64,000 bases of DNA from Roridomyces roridus (Eukaryota; Basidiomycota; Agaricomycetes; Agaricales; Mycenaceae), in contig JARKIF010000022.1 in assembly GCA_029378245.1 (NCBI GenBank), positions 124,001-188,000 of the forward strand, given 5' to 3'. The position numbers were made by a program, and so were the translations under genes. Under the pieces are notes generated by a model. The model worked only from the letters and a program-made list of their open reading frames with translations. It did not search any database and had not been told where the DNA came from. Below, one piece after another: positions 21,892 through 33,238 of the stretch (position 1 is the first letter of the stretch; each line of letters starts with the position of its first letter).

Positions 21892-22880
21892 ATGAACGAG
21901 CGAAGGGGAAGAAAGAGAAAGAAAGAAAGAAAAGACCACACGAGGCCAGGGGGAAGGAAGAAGAAGAAAGAACGACCAGCCACGACAGCACGACACCAGA
22001 TCGTGGGGACGTCAGTGACCGGATGTTGGCAAGACTTTATACATCGCGGGTCGGGTCGGACAACATGCAGGATCTTCGCCGACCATCATTCGATCAGAGT
22101 GGTTCCCATGCTCGACATGTCAAGGAAGCCTGCGACTCCGCATGGCAACCCTGTCCCAGCTCGAGACAAGGCCAGGAGGGAGATTCGGGGAGTAAAAGTC
22201 CAAGCCGGGGCGGCTGCTTGGATTGTGTACATGTCGTGGCTGCCTGCAAAGTGGACCACATGCAGAAGGCTCGTTCAACGGGAGACGGAGATTGAACGTA
22301 AAAGATGGACGTGTGTGTATTCACGGCTGCTATCTAGATCTAGAGTTGGAATCAGAGTATCATGCCAGTCGTGTCCAGCCTACAGCCCCAGATCGGCCCA
22401 GAGATGTATTCCCGGCAGTTGTTGGTCGATATGGTGTTCAGAGCATCGGACGGTGGCATTGTTCTGCCAGTGGGAAAAAGATGGACGCTGTGCTCTTTCT
22501 GCCAGTGGGAAAAAGATGGACGCTGTGCTCTTCCGATCAACGTCGTCGTCGCTGTCCGGAGCAAGAGTTGGCCGAGGGTCCGAGGCTAGCTGAACATCGG
22601 AAATCCGATCTCGCATTGAACGAGGAGAGCGAGAGCGCGAGGTCCATTTCCGATCCAGATGGTGGGAAGGGCCAAACCGCAAGCGGATGAAACAAAGCCT
22701 GGCAAATAAACAATAAACAAAGTTGACTCTCTTCCTGTACGTTGCTCATGCGGCCAAGACTCGTCATTCTCCGGATCCCTCCAGTACCTTCCATCTTTCA
22801 ACTGCCTCCTCAGACTACCGGTGACGCCCCTCCCAGTTGCTGGGGCGACGTCCGAGTCCTCTCGTGAGTCGTGCACGGTG
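21892..22880. other. Gene-poor stretch with purine tract and 35-bp tandem duplication
   Basis: A GA-rich run spans 21,900-21,970. Two exact 35-bp units, 'ctgccagtgggaaaaagatg' onward, start at 22,464 and 22,499. Overlapping frames here carry no recognisable domain. The left part probably includes the promoter of the DUF6534 gene. Confidence 0.5.
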
Positions 22881-23328
22881 TGCAGCAGGCCCGGGCCGAG
22901 TATATACGAGAACGGTGGGACTGGGACTCGCTTAAAGCTCGGCTAATTTGCCGAGCAGCGCTCGAGTCCCACCGTGATGGCGCGCGAGTCCCACTGAGTG
23001 ATCTCGGCCATTGATGTTGCCGACAATGTGATCACTCGGCGCTCCGGCCAGAGGAAAATTGAAACAGTTTGTGAGTATTCCCAAGGACTTTGAAACCGGA
23101 TAGTAGAGATATTTCTCCACAGTTGAAGCAGCCCTCAAAGAAAGAGATTGGTACTGTATGTGTGCATATTTGATTCACAGTGTCGATATGTGTCCTCCGT
23201 TTGGGGCATCACCAAAGCTCCGGTAGTCTACCGGCTCCCATGCTTGCTTGAATTATCCTTGTTGCATGTCCATTTCTTTTGACAAAGTTTTGTCAACGAC
23301 AGCGCCTAGGCCGACATGCCGGTGATCG

Positions 23329-23372
23329 GATCACGCTCGGATCACGCTCGGATCACGCTCGGATCACGCTCG
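23329..23372. repeat. 4 x 11-bp tandem repeat (gatcacgctcg)
   Basis: Four exact units of GATCACGCTCG run head to tail. They lie inside the 3.2-kb inverted-repeat element. Confidence 0.9.
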
Positions 23373-23744
23373 GTAACGCGGCCGGGTACGACAGGAAGGT
23401 GACGGTGATTCGGACACGACCAGGGATGGGATGATGTAGTCAAGCACCAGACGAAATGAGTGTGATCTGCAATGCAAGAGGCCAGACGCAAGGCCTCAGG
23501 CTGCAGGGTCGTCGAGCACAGGGGAACTAGTAGTGCAGGTGCGAGACCAGTAGTCGTGTCGAATATGTGAATGAAGACCAAGTCGAATACTGAGATGTCG
23601 GGTTCTAAGACGAGAGGGGGGAACCGGCAAGCCAGAGTATTGCTGGAGAATAGACGAGGTAGAATCTACTGTACAGAAGATTCTACCCAACATTATATAG
23701 TACCCTCGTCAGGAGTTCACTCCTGTGTGATCGGACCCTGTCCC

Positions 23745-24122
23745 TTACAGCTGTTTGCATGTGTAATGAGACTCGTCAAAAAAAAAAGAACATATGTACA
23801 TGCCAGATTGAATCACTCATATCTCCGTCAATCTGCAACCAATTGACATGAAAACTATATCATTGGGAGGCGGCGAGGTAGGGCTTCATTCTGGTACTCA
23901 ACAACCTCCATAATTTCATGCTTGAAAAATCGACCTATTTTCATCTCAGCAAAATACCATGTGATAGGGGTATCACATTGAAGCCCCGATTTGGGGCATT
24001 ACAATGGTAATATCTTCAAGCAAATTGGTTCAGAATTGAGTGAGATATGACCATTTCAATCTGGCATGTACATATGTTTATTTTTTTGAAGAGTCTCATT
24101 ATACATGCAAACAGCTGTAATA
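23745..24122. mobile_element. ~378-bp MITE with ~100-bp terminal inverted repeats, TA-flanked
   Basis: The arms 23,745-23,845 and 24,022-24,122 are inverted and about 90% alike. The ends read TTACAGCTGTTTGCATG and its complement, and TA at each tip fits a mariner-type TA duplication. The arms include 'cagattgaa' and a poly-A/T run. No coding capacity. Confidence 0.78.
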
Positions 24123-24230
24123 TCCTCCTGACTCAATAGAGTCCTGGTGGAGCCACCCCTGTGGCCCTGTGTGTAACCACGATCGTCCTCTCCTAATATG
24201 CATCATGATCCCTTGCCGAGGGATCACTGG

Positions 24231-24430
24231 TTGACATGTGTTTCCCCCCTCGTCGGGTTCAAACACTGCGCGATGGGTTCTATATCAAGAACCCATGTTA
24301 CGCCGGGCATGTACTTCTGTCCCTCCACTGGTTGACATGTGTTTGGGACCCTTCGTCGGGTTCCGACACTGCGCGTCGGGTTCTGTCCTAGCAACCCTTC
24401 CCGCGCCGGGCATGTACTGCTGCCCTCGTA
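24231..24430. repeat. Direct repeat pair, ~100 bp each
   Basis: Two adjacent diverged units each begin 'ggttgacatgtgttt', contain 'cgtcgggttc' and 'cactgcgcg', and end 'gccgggcatgtact'. No reading frame is convincing across them. Confidence 0.65.
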
Positions 24431-24559
24431 TCCGAGTGGTAGTTCCCCTGGGACTATCCACTCCTTGTTCAGGCGGGCGACATCCATCTCTCGAGGAAGG
24501 ACTTGTTGTGCGTGGACCGAACGTACGTTTGTTGATGATAACAAATCTCGTGATCCGTA

Positions 24560-26600
24560 ACTGATGGCGGTGATAGCATCACCGGATCAGTTGGCAAGTG
24601 CTGGTTTCATCACAAGTTTACTCCTTGCTGTTTTCTGATCTCTGTTTTTCCCACTCTCAGTGTGCCAAATTCCACACTACCTGCCCCCGCTGAGGCTAGC
24701 GCTCATCTATCTTCGCCCTATTGGGAATCAGATGCACTCATTACCCTTTGTACTTACATTTTTACTTTGCATACTTACTAACAGCCGTACATAAGTACCG
24801 GAAGGTGGACACGCGCGTGTCGCGCATCGAATTTGGGGGCAATCAGCGACGGGGAACGCGCTTCACGCTGAGGTGCGGGCCATCGTACCACGGGAGAAAT
24901 CATGCCAGAAGGCCAAGATTTCGCGAATTTCATATTGGCGTGCAAGTTGGGATCGAAGAAGGTGCGATGATATCAATCAGATCATCACGTGATCCGAACG
25001 CGTCGCGTCGCTGCACTCCGCCACACTACAACTACCACGACTTGTGGAGCTCTGTGGAGCTCAGCGGAGCCGATGGAAGGATTCAGAATGTCCAAGACGC
25101 ATGAGAACAATAGCACGGCTTAAGTATGACTCGGGTATGGCTCGGGCATGGCTCGGGGAGAGACAGTGTACCTAGCGACGGAGTCAGTCGTTAGGAGGGA
25201 CAATAGTGCACTGGATTGGACAAAGTACAAACAGTAGTAGTATAAATTAGCGAGTAGAATACCTGGAAGGGGGAATAGGAACACGGGATTTATACGGAAC
25301 TACGACTACGGAACGACTACGACTTACGGTTTCGGCATACGACTACGACATACGACTACGGTTTCGACAACTCTCTGCTTCTCTCTATACTCGCTCTCAT
25401 CAGCCTGAACCGCGCAAGACACTGACTTACAGGATATAGCATTTCATATTGAGCTGGTCTCAATTCGACGACGACGACATACGGCGACAACTATCTGGCG
25501 ACATCCATTTGAATTTGATTGTTGACTTCTGATTTTCGAGGTTTTACATTGCACGCTGGTCGTTGCTTTTACTTGCCCCACACCTATTGTCTCATCCGAA
25601 CTAGATTTGGTCGTATACTTCGGCCCGAACCCCCCGAACACACACAACTTGCTTGCGCGCACCACTCTCTTCCCACAACCTCACCTCATCACACTCTTGG
25701 CTGGTCCAGGGTATTTGTGTTGGTTTTATTTTACTGGTGGTTCGTACGTTCGCATTTCAACGCACCTTTCTAGGAGTCGAGGACAGCGGCGTGATATGGA
25801 CGCGCCTAGACGCGTCACGCGCGGCAACGCCGCGACGCGCGAATATGCAGCTGCGGCCGAGGCGCTTCGCGCCTTCACTGTTCGCATTACATTGCATAGC
25901 GATGGCCCGGCTGCCTTCGGCAGCCCCTCGGCATCGCTGATCGTATCATGTTGTGGGATTCGAGGCCTTGGTAACGGCAGCGACCGAGTCCCACTGTGGC
26001 CTCGGCTAGCGAACCCAAACGGGAAGGCGGTGGGATTGGGACCGAGTCCCAGTCCCACCGTTCTTGTTACTCCTCGCCCGGGCCGCCCGGCGTGCCTGCA
26101 GCCTGGCCAGTCCCGTCAATCACGTCTTGCTGGCTGGCTCTTGACTTCAATGGCTCTTTGAGCTGACAAACAGAACACACCTCCACGTTATCCATGTGCG
26201 GGTGTAGTTCTGGCTGGCTGCGTGCCGTAGTGCCAACAGCTCCTATCGGGCGACTGGACTAGTGTCAAGCACGGCGGACCAAAGGACGTGCCTCGGAATC
26301 AGGGTCGGGCGCTATCTTCCGACTCCATTCTCCGATCGTCGCGCGGTGACGGATATCTGTGGGTCCTAAAGCCTTGTACTTCACTCAGTTGTCTGCGAAC
26401 AATAAAATCATTATTCGTGCGTGTCATATCTTGTTCCAATCCATTCATTACCCTTTTTCAAGTGTGATCCCCGCTACACGGCGACCTCGAGTGGATGATG
26501 GTCAACGACGCCGGTATGACTCGTGGAAACGGCGCCCACTCTCCACACAAGACAAGGACTCGTTTTGTCTTTCCGCCTCCGGCTTACAAAAGGGACACAC
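24560..26600. other. Gene-poor stretch
   Basis: The sequence includes simple-sequence-like 'acgactacg' repeats at 25,290-25,370, 'ggctcggg' echoes near 25,140, and G/C-rich palindromic 'gcgacgcgcg' text near 25,830. No domain-bearing frame was found on either strand. Confidence 0.5.
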
Positions 26601-26655
26601 ACAGCGTTATTGTTCGGCAACCGCATATATATCCTCAAGAAAGAGAAAGACTGGA

Positions 26656-27879
26656 ATGAAATCACCAATCAACTCCCTGCTTGAACACCAGCACCAAATC
26701 CCCAAGAAAAGCCCAGAGCTCGCTGAGCTACTCCGTGACACCGAATACCGAATCGATAATGGGCTACTGTCCGAGCACGAAGAATTCTGGCGGGTCCATT
26801 ATTCGTTCCTCAAGTCTCGCGGATACCTGCTACGCTACCGGTACTCGCCCGATCGGATTCCCGTCCGTCCTTCGGATCCCAAGTTCGTGCCCAACGAGGA
26901 GGTGGACGAGCAGCCGAGCGTAAGGAGTCATTCATCCGGTTCGATATGTATCTGAGTTCACTCTCTCTAGATCTGCGGCGTCTATGACGTCGATGCCACG
27001 CACATCTCCGACAGCTCTTGTGTGTTGATCAAGAAATGCGCACCTGAAGAGGCCGACATGTACCGCAAATACGCCTCGGAGCCCCTCGCCTCTCACCCCA
27101 AGAATCACTGCATCCCGCTCATCGAGGCGATTCCCGTCCCAGGCGAAGCCAAGTTGGATCTCGTCGTGATGCCCTTTTGCAATGGTTTGAACCTGCTTGA
27201 AGTTCAGTTCCAAACCGTTGGCGAGGCAGTCGACTTTTTCTCGCAGATATGTGAGGTGAGTTGGGTTGATTATTCCCACTGGACGCAGATTTGAACCAGC
27301 TGTAGGGTTTGCAGTTTATGCACGAGAACCAGAATTATCTGGGGTGCGTGAGCCATGAAAGCGTCTGACACACCTTACTAACGTGTACAGATACATCGAC
27401 CGGGCTCACGTCCTGAAGAAGGCAATCCCCAAGCCCGAGTTGCGTAATCGGACGCAGCATCCCGTGCGATACTACCTCGCTGGCTTCGAGCTCAGTGGCA
27501 CGCAACATCCCTCTGATGCCCCGCGCCATACAATGGGAGAAGATCCTAAGATGTTCTTGCCCGAGTTCAGGTCGAAGGGAGCGCCATACAATCGCTTCGC
27601 TGTGGATGTATTCCTTTGGGCGCGGATGATGAGCGAGATGCTCGACGGTCGGAAGGTGGGCTTCTTCTCTTGCTGCTCGCCTGCATTCTTACACTGGAAT
27701 AGGAAAACACTCGCAAGAGAGTTCGTGGCTTCGACTTCATGCGTGGACTCCTGGCGGAGATGATGAACGACGATCCGGACAAGCGACCCAAGATGGACGA
27801 GGTAGTTCGGAGGTTGGATGGCATCAAATGGGGTCTCTCCTGGTGGAAATCGCGAGCTCGCTTCGCCCGAGCAGATGAG
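26656..27879 (+). pseudogene. Kinase-like gene copy B, interrupted near its 3' end
   Basis: Exons 26656-26919, 26971-27255, 27306-27343, 27391-27655 and 27703-27879 close in phase. The protein reads 'LLEHQHQIPKKSPELAELL', 'YEYRYSPDRIP'-like text, 'ICGVYDVDATHI', 'LIKKCAPEEADMYRKYASE', 'GLQFMH', 'VRYYLAGFELSG', 'FAVDVF' and 'RGLLAEMMNDDPDKRPKMDE'. It resembles the mushroom protein-kinase-like family. The catalytic Asp positions (HRD, DFG) are replaced, so it is a pseudokinase at best. After AGATGAG (27,873-27,879) the coding sequence is cut by 2.4 kb of nested transposons. The missing tail, 'NFLMRIFRDAAHWVKQVV', with its stop resumes at 30,309-30,365, preceded by a second AGATGAG. A short upstream TATA-like 'atatatat' lies at 26,626. 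Confidence 0.75.
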
Positions 27880-28022
27880 TACCACCAGTGGCAGCACCCA
27901 GAATGCATTATGGGCGCGTTTGGCTGGGACCCGTATTGCAATACGGGCGTGCCCCGGCCGGCCGGCCAGGATGTGCCCGTAATGCATTACGGGTCATAGG
28001 GTGAAACACAAAAGAACTCAAA

Positions 28023-28131
28023 GGTTAAGAGCAGGAATTGAACCCAAAACCTCCTGCTGTCAACTGACCAGAGCACAGAGCAGAAGACAGACACCATAAC
28101 CAACTAGACCATTGTAGAGTGACAGATAGCT
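28023..28131 (-). repeat. tRNA-derived SINE-like segment with A and B boxes
   Basis: Read on the minus strand it has an A box (TGGTCTAGTTGG, 28,101-28,112) and a B box (GGTTCAATTCC, 28,033-28,044) about 60 nt apart. The sequence does not fold as a mature tRNA (no paired acceptor ends), so it is more likely a pol III-transcribed SINE head. A second B-box-like 'gggttcaattcagcc' lies on the plus strand near 28,470. Confidence 0.55.
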
Positions 28132-28197
28132 GCCAACATCAAGCCAAACCATGCCCCCAGACAGAGATCCCGATGTGAATTGGCGGTTAGATGATGG

Positions 28198-28219
28198 TTA
28201 GGTTAGGTTAGGTTAGGTT
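28198..28219 (+). repeat. Interstitial TTAGG repeat
   Basis: Four head-to-tail TTAGG units occur here, with further 'gggttagggttagg' text near 28,350. This resembles telomere-like DNA. It lies inside a transposon, so it is not a chromosome end. Confidence 0.7.
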
Positions 28220-28663
28220 TGGTGTGGCCCAGGACTGTCAACATCCCCCCCGCGGCCTCGGCTGTGAATAGCGCTCACAGAATCCACCGTGAATTGGCGG
28301 TTAGGGGCAATATCCACTGTGAATTGGTGGTTAGGGGTGTGAATGCTGGGTTAGGGTTAGGTTGGGTGGCTGGTATTGTATGGGCTGCGAATATTTTAAC
28401 CAGTATGGTTATTATAGTGTAGTAGTAACAGTTGCCCTTCTGATTATGTAATGGTGTTCTTGAGGCTGTGGGTTCAATTCAGCCTTCTGCCTGCTGTTTT
28501 TGGTTAGGGGCTGTGCTGCTGTCAACACACTGTTCAGAGGCTGTGTACCCAGAATGCATTATGGGCACATGCTGGCTGGCCGGCCAAGGTGTGCCCGTAA
28601 TGCAATACGGGCTCTGGCCAAATGAGCCCGCATTGCATCAAGGGTACAACCACACCTCTGAGT

Positions 28664-30301
28664 ATGGAGGCCCGGAGCATCGCGCTTTGAAACACGATGA
28701 TAATCCGTGATGGCCGCTGCCAAAGACAGTTCCGAGGAAGGACCCCGTAACCCTCGGCATGTCTTGCCGTGTTCCAACATTGATTTTCCACGGCTAGTGT
28801 TCAAGTCGAAGCAACCTTGGGCCTTGGCCTGGCAGACACCGCAACTACTTTTTTTTTCTATCCGGGGCTTGCTTGCTACATGCATGCATGTCGTTTGGAC
28901 AACTGCCTTGTTTTCCTAAAAGTGTTTGATACAATTGATTAGATATCGGCTACCGCGACGATCAATTTGTTTCTGTCGGAGTCGGAGTTCGAAATCACCT
29001 CTTTCTTCCGTACCACCACGATCTCGTGTCGCTCGCAACATCGACATGCTGACGCGGCTTTCTGTTCATTCCTGGCCGTCCATTCCTCTACTCTGCATCA
29101 CCACCTGGCTCGGAGCCCGTTAACACCGCCGTAGACTGTCCACATCCCTCGAGGGACGCGTCGAGAGTGGTGGGTACTCAGCGGGCTTCAAAAAAGACCT
29201 GGAGCATGCTACCCATGTGGTCCCCCCCCTCACCGCTTATCCCTCACAAGTCACTCGCATCAATCCGACCCGTCTGCAGTCTATATCCAGGACCGTCCGC
29301 CTCATCACCCCCTGATCTCGTTGGAACCGTATGCGTGCCGGATCACTATGTACTGGTGTTCATTCCGCCAAACGGGAGACTGCCCGTCGGAAACTCTCGT
29401 GACGAGTCTCGTCTGGCGCACTCGCGGGATGAAGAGGACTGTTGGGGATAAATCAACTCCTTCTTGCCGGTGCGTGCCGGTGCTCTCCTCTCTCTCTTTG
29501 TACTCAGCCCTCTGAAGTCGCACAGCCGGATCACTATGTACTGGTGTTCATTCCGCCAAGCGGGAGACTGCCCGTCGGAAACTCTCGTGACGAGTCTCGT
29601 CTGGCGCACTCGCGGGATGAAGAGGACTGTTGGGGATAAATCAACTCCTTCTTGCCGGTGCGTGCCGGTGCTCTCCTCTCTCTCTTTGTACTCAGCCCTC
29701 TGAAGTCGCACAGCCGGATCACTATGTACTGGTGTTCATTCCGCCAAGCGGGAGACTGCCCGTCGGAAACTCTCGTGACGAGTCTCGTCTGGCGCACTCG
29801 CGGGATGAATAGGACTGTTGGGGATAAATCAACTCCTTCTTGCCGGTGCGTGCCGGTGCTCTCCTCTCTCTCTTTGTACTCAGCCCTCCGAAGTCGCACA
29901 CCCGCTCATCATACTTGGTAGCAAGTCGACACATCTGTACTATGTCCCGGATCGGCCCACGAGTATGTGCTTTTGAAATTTGAAATTTGTGTGTGTGTTT
30001 CAAAGATTCAACCACAACTCACAAACGCAGGGCATCGGAGTTCATCCGCTATAGATGATAGCGCGCCGCACAACCAAGTTCCAACAGGAGGAGTGAGCAG
30101 GCTAGCAGCTCGGCATGGGTACCCGGCACTGAACCTCAGAGGTGCGCCCATATTCGGTTCCCAGATGAAATGATTGTTGAATCAATTTTGGAATACGGAT
30201 GAGTGTGCCGATGGTTACGGGGTCCTCCCTCGGAACTGTCTTTGGCAGCGGCCATCACGGATTATCATCGTGTTTCAAAGCGCGATGCTCCGGGCCTCCA
30301 T
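28664..30301. mobile_element. 1.64-kb inverted-repeat element inserted in kinase-like copy B
   Basis: Terminal inverted repeats of about 125 bp start ATGGAGGCCCGGAGCATCGC and run to about 28,790; the complement spans about 30,174-30,301. The flanks AGATGAG (27,873-27,879, pushed away by the later inner insertion) and AGATGAG (30,302-30,308) are the target duplication. The interior has three 188-bp tandem units and no transposase, so it is non-autonomous. Confidence 0.78.
29340..29903. repeat. Three 188-bp tandem repeats
   Basis: Units start at 29,340, 29,528 and 29,716, each with 'ggatcactatgtactggtgt' and then 'ccgtcggaaactctcgtgac'. They differ by only a few bases, so the expansion is recent. 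Because 188 is not a multiple of three, open frames shift between units. These frames (for example 121 codons on the minus strand) are a by-product, not genes. Confidence 0.92.
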
Positions 30302-30365
30302 AGATGAGAATTTCCTGATGAGGATCTTCAGAGATGCCGCTCATTGGGTTAAGCAGGTTGTCTGA
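30302..30365 (+). pseudogene. Displaced 3' end of kinase-like copy B
   Basis: After the second AGATGAG the sequence codes for 'NFLMRIFRDAAHWVKQVV' and stops at TGA 30,363-30,365. It aligns with the tail of copy A ('NLVLRIFRDAAHWVNQVV', 242-340). Removing 27,880-30,308 restores one continuous frame. Confidence 0.78.
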
Positions 30366-30574
30366 ATGGCGACGGGGATCCCGGCGATTCCGAGTTCTCG
30401 TTAGAATACTGGTGTATAACCACAGTTCCTATGGTCATCAGACATGAGATCTAGATCTGAGACACACTCGTTTCTGAAGCTAAGCCAGAATGGAAATCCT
30501 CGGGTTGCTGAGCTTGATTTTGAACATAAAGAGACCGACGGAAGGGCTGGCGCGCAAAAAAGGTGAGGAAAACT

Positions 30575-30965
30575 CCAGGCCTTGAACCCGAATCGAACGG
30601 GGAACTTCTGCAATCAGAGACGTAGCACAACTGGCATGTGACACAGAGGCGGACCATCCGCCGTCAAGACTGTAATTTGCACCCACCACTTTGGTACCAC
30701 GCAAGTAGTTGGCAAGCAGTAATGACGACTACCGGCAAACCAATCGTGAGTAGCAATGTGCTCGAACTCATGGGTGCCCGGGGCATCCGAGCGGTTCGGT
30801 TTGGAAAGAACGTGCCCACGTTGGGCATCGAGGCTACTCACTCCAGCCGCGGAAATACAAAAAGGGGGGATACGTTTGAGACAAGCTGGAACCCGAATCG
30901 AACGGGACACTTTTCCAGCGGTCAGACAGCCTTCATAGAACGGAACCATCCCAGTCGTAATTGCA
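30575..30965 (-). repeat. Two SINE-like copies
   Basis: Copies at about 30,575-30,690 and 30,882-30,965 read, on the minus strand, 'ggtccgcctctgtgtcac', 'agttccccgttcgattcggg' and 'ttcaagg', the same family as position 1. The B-box complement GAATCGAAC is at 30,592 and 30,896. Confidence 0.5.
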
Positions 30966-31005
30966 AACATCGTGCCTCGTTACATCATTAATCATGAACA
31001 GGCCT

Positions 31006-33238
31006 TTATGATGACTTCTCCTGCGACTCCACATCGGCATCTACCTCTTCGATGCCCTCATCTTCGACCTCCGCCTCCATGGGCAAGATCAGATTCAAAA
31101 GAGCTGCCACGATACCAGCCGCCAGAACTAGCACAATCCAATCAGTCATCCAAGCTCACTAGGGAACAGAGCCACTCACAAGGCGTACTCAACACAATCG
31201 TAATCGAATTAAAGAACCCCTGGAGCGCCTTGTTCGGATGATCGACGCCATCAAACAGATGCTCGAAAATCCCGGGTACGAGTAAATCGCCCACCCCAAA
31301 GCTCAGTGCTGCTGCCAACACGAACCGCGCGCGCCGGTCGTACTCTACATACGAGAGGACTCGAATGCCCGAGACGGCGACGGAGGCGAAGAGGAAGGTG
31401 GTTACGCCTCCGAGGACGGGGTTGGGTATTGCGAGGAAGGCGCCAGAGATTTTGCCGAGGACGCCGAAGAGGATGAGGAAGATGCAGCACCAGCGGCCGG
31501 CGGCGCGGTTGGCACACCGGGTGATTGCGATGACGCCGTTGTTCTGAGAATGACGTTTAGCCGTTAAAGGTCAATGCGGGAGGGATATACCTGGGCAAAT
31601 ATTGATAGTGGGGCGACTGTGAATAGGGCGGAGAAGAAGCCGCCAATGCCATCGCTCTGCAAACCAGGATCAGGTCAGGTCAAAAGGATATATATTCATG
31701 ACGACCCACCAAAACTCCGCCTTGTATCCTCGAGTCAAACTCGGGCCCACTGACTTCGAGGCGAGATACCTCAGCCGACGCGGTAATATCACCGATTGCC
31801 TCCATAGCCAGCGATACTGTCGAAAGATCGGTCGCACAAGGAGCCCAGACTTGAGAGGAACACGCACTATACACAGCCAGCATCGGCAGAATCGCAGGTG
31901 GGTATACCCGAATCTTGAATGTCTTGACCCTGTGCTCCGCTCGACTCAGCCCTCCCACCGAAAGAGTCAGACAACAACGCACCACAAAAATGTAATCGCT
32001 GGCGCACTCTTGATGCTACTCCCGTCGATATACCCCGCACCGCCATGCGACGATACAACCCACAGGCCAGTCCAATAACGATGCTTATATTCTTGAGGAA
32101 CGGAGAGCCGAACAACTCCGTGAGGACGATCGAGATGAACGAGAGGAAGCCGAGGCCGATGAATTCGGGCGACGCCCATCTGTGTCTTGTGAGATCGGAT
32201 TCAGGAGGGAGGGAACGAACGACTCACGGAAGCGGTCGCGGTGCAAATATAGTCGGACATAGCTCAAAGATGCCACTCGTAGGAAAGTTCTGGCACCCGT
32301 TGCTGCCGCCGCCCCAGTTGGGAATTCCCGACGAACCGAGGAGAGACGCGCCGATGAGGAGAATTACCGTACCTGTCACCAACGGCGGGAAGATCCGTTT
32401 CAAGACTCGTGCGGGGGCGAAGGACAGGCCCATTTCGAGGAAGGAGCAAATGAGGGAGGTGCCTAGAAGCATTCCATATGCGTCGGGGCAAGGACCGCGA
32501 GTGACAGTGCCGTCTGCGGCTGTAGTCGATGGACACGTCCCGTCGTTGTACATCGCGTCGAAGATCTATGACAATGAATCAGTCAGGCAATGGAAGGAGT
32601 TCATCTGAAGGCGACGTACTGCATTGGCCGTGGAAAGTGTGGCGAAACTACAGTCGACGAAATTGTTGAGCATGGTTGAAATGCCAAGTCGGCGGAAGCG
32701 CACCTCGTCCCAACGACGCTGAGTAACCCAGTGCCGAGGTAAAACCGCCCGAAGAGCTTAATCCTCGACATCTGAACGAGACTCAGAATACCTGCACGAC
32801 TCGTGAGGCATCAGTCCCGTGCGATAAGAAAGTACTCACCACATCCAATCAACGAGGCCGAGATCATATACGCCGATGTCGCGCTGTCCAGACCCAGAGC
32901 CGAGGCGAAGATAATCGGCGGAGTGATCAGCCCTGCCAACATTGCCAGCGCATGCTGCAGTCCGCTCGCCATTGCGAGTAGGAGAGGAAGCTCGGCGTCG
33001 AGGGCGTAGAATGGTGGCAGCCGCGTCTTCCTGCTGTTTCCAAAGGGAAGAGTGGGTGTGCAGAGCCTGTAGAAGGGCCTTTTGAGTTGAGGGGCAAAAA
33101 GGGTGGACACCCGACGCACCATGCATAGTCGTAATCCCCCAACCATCCCTCTCGGGTCGTCACTTTCCTCTTGATGCTTGACACCCGACTTCTCAGTGGG
33201 GACGGGGGCGCTGTCTTGCCCGGCTGCTCGTCTTGCAT
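31006..33238 (-). CDS. NCS2/NAT xanthine-uric acid permease (UapA/UapC type)
   Basis: Exons (complement): 31006-31127, 31180-31543, 31591-31656, 31710-31816, 31868-31929, 31983-32179, 32228-32565, 32620-32647, 32704-32791, 32840-33078, 33120-33238. It is a plasma-membrane purine:H+ symporter of the nucleobase-ascorbate family. The cytosolic N-terminus is followed by about 12-14 helices, including 'LQHALAMLAGLITPPII', 'EAIGDITASAEVSRLEV', the family signature 'QNNGVIAITRCANRAAG', and an acidic C-terminus ending 'SQEKSS'. All exon phases close except 31983-32179, which is 2 nt too long. Near 32,050-32,065 two extra T residues break 'GCIVAGGAGYIDGSS'. A GTTGTA...GTAG stretch of 44 nt could be spliced to restore frame but would delete that conserved segment. 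It may be a recent lesion, an assembly error or unusual splicing. Confidence 0.85.

Larger units (their letters stand above)
22880..26100. mobile_element. ~3.2-kb element bounded by inverted repeats (candidate)
   Basis: The segment 'agaacggtgggactgggact' at 22,909-22,930 is exactly inverted at 26,043-26,064. Weaker matching extends outward to a CCCGGGC block on both sides, giving arms of about 50 bp. Subterminal 'cgagtcccac' motifs repeat near both ends (22,965-23,000 and 25,985). No transposase-like frame is visible inside. The interior holds smaller repeats and a MITE, so it is probably a non-autonomous or dead element. Target-site duplication is not obvious. Confidence 0.55.
27882..28664. 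mobile_element. Inner insertion (~783 bp), TGAGTA duplication
   Basis: TGAGTA at 27,876-27,881 is repeated at 28,659-28,664, bracketing the block. The ends carry related text in inverted arrangement: 'cacccagaatgcattatggg' near 27,895 and 28,550, and 'gcccgtaatgca' followed by 'tacggg' at 27,977 and 28,590. The interior contains a tRNA-like pol III promoter and TTAGG repeats. It was inserted 2 bp inside the left end of the larger element that follows. No protein is encoded. Confidence 0.6.

Noticed and set aside
28023..28131. Possible tRNA gene on the minus strand
   Set aside because: A and B boxes are present, but there is no paired acceptor stem or plausible anticodon arm; SINE-like is the better call.
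28198..28219. Telomere
   Set aside because: Only four TTAGG units inside a transposon, with genes on both sides; interstitial, not a chromosome end.
29346..29899. Long overlapping minus-strand frames of 121 codons
   Set aside because: They arise only because the 188-bp unit is repeated; each frame crosses unit boundaries and has no independent support.
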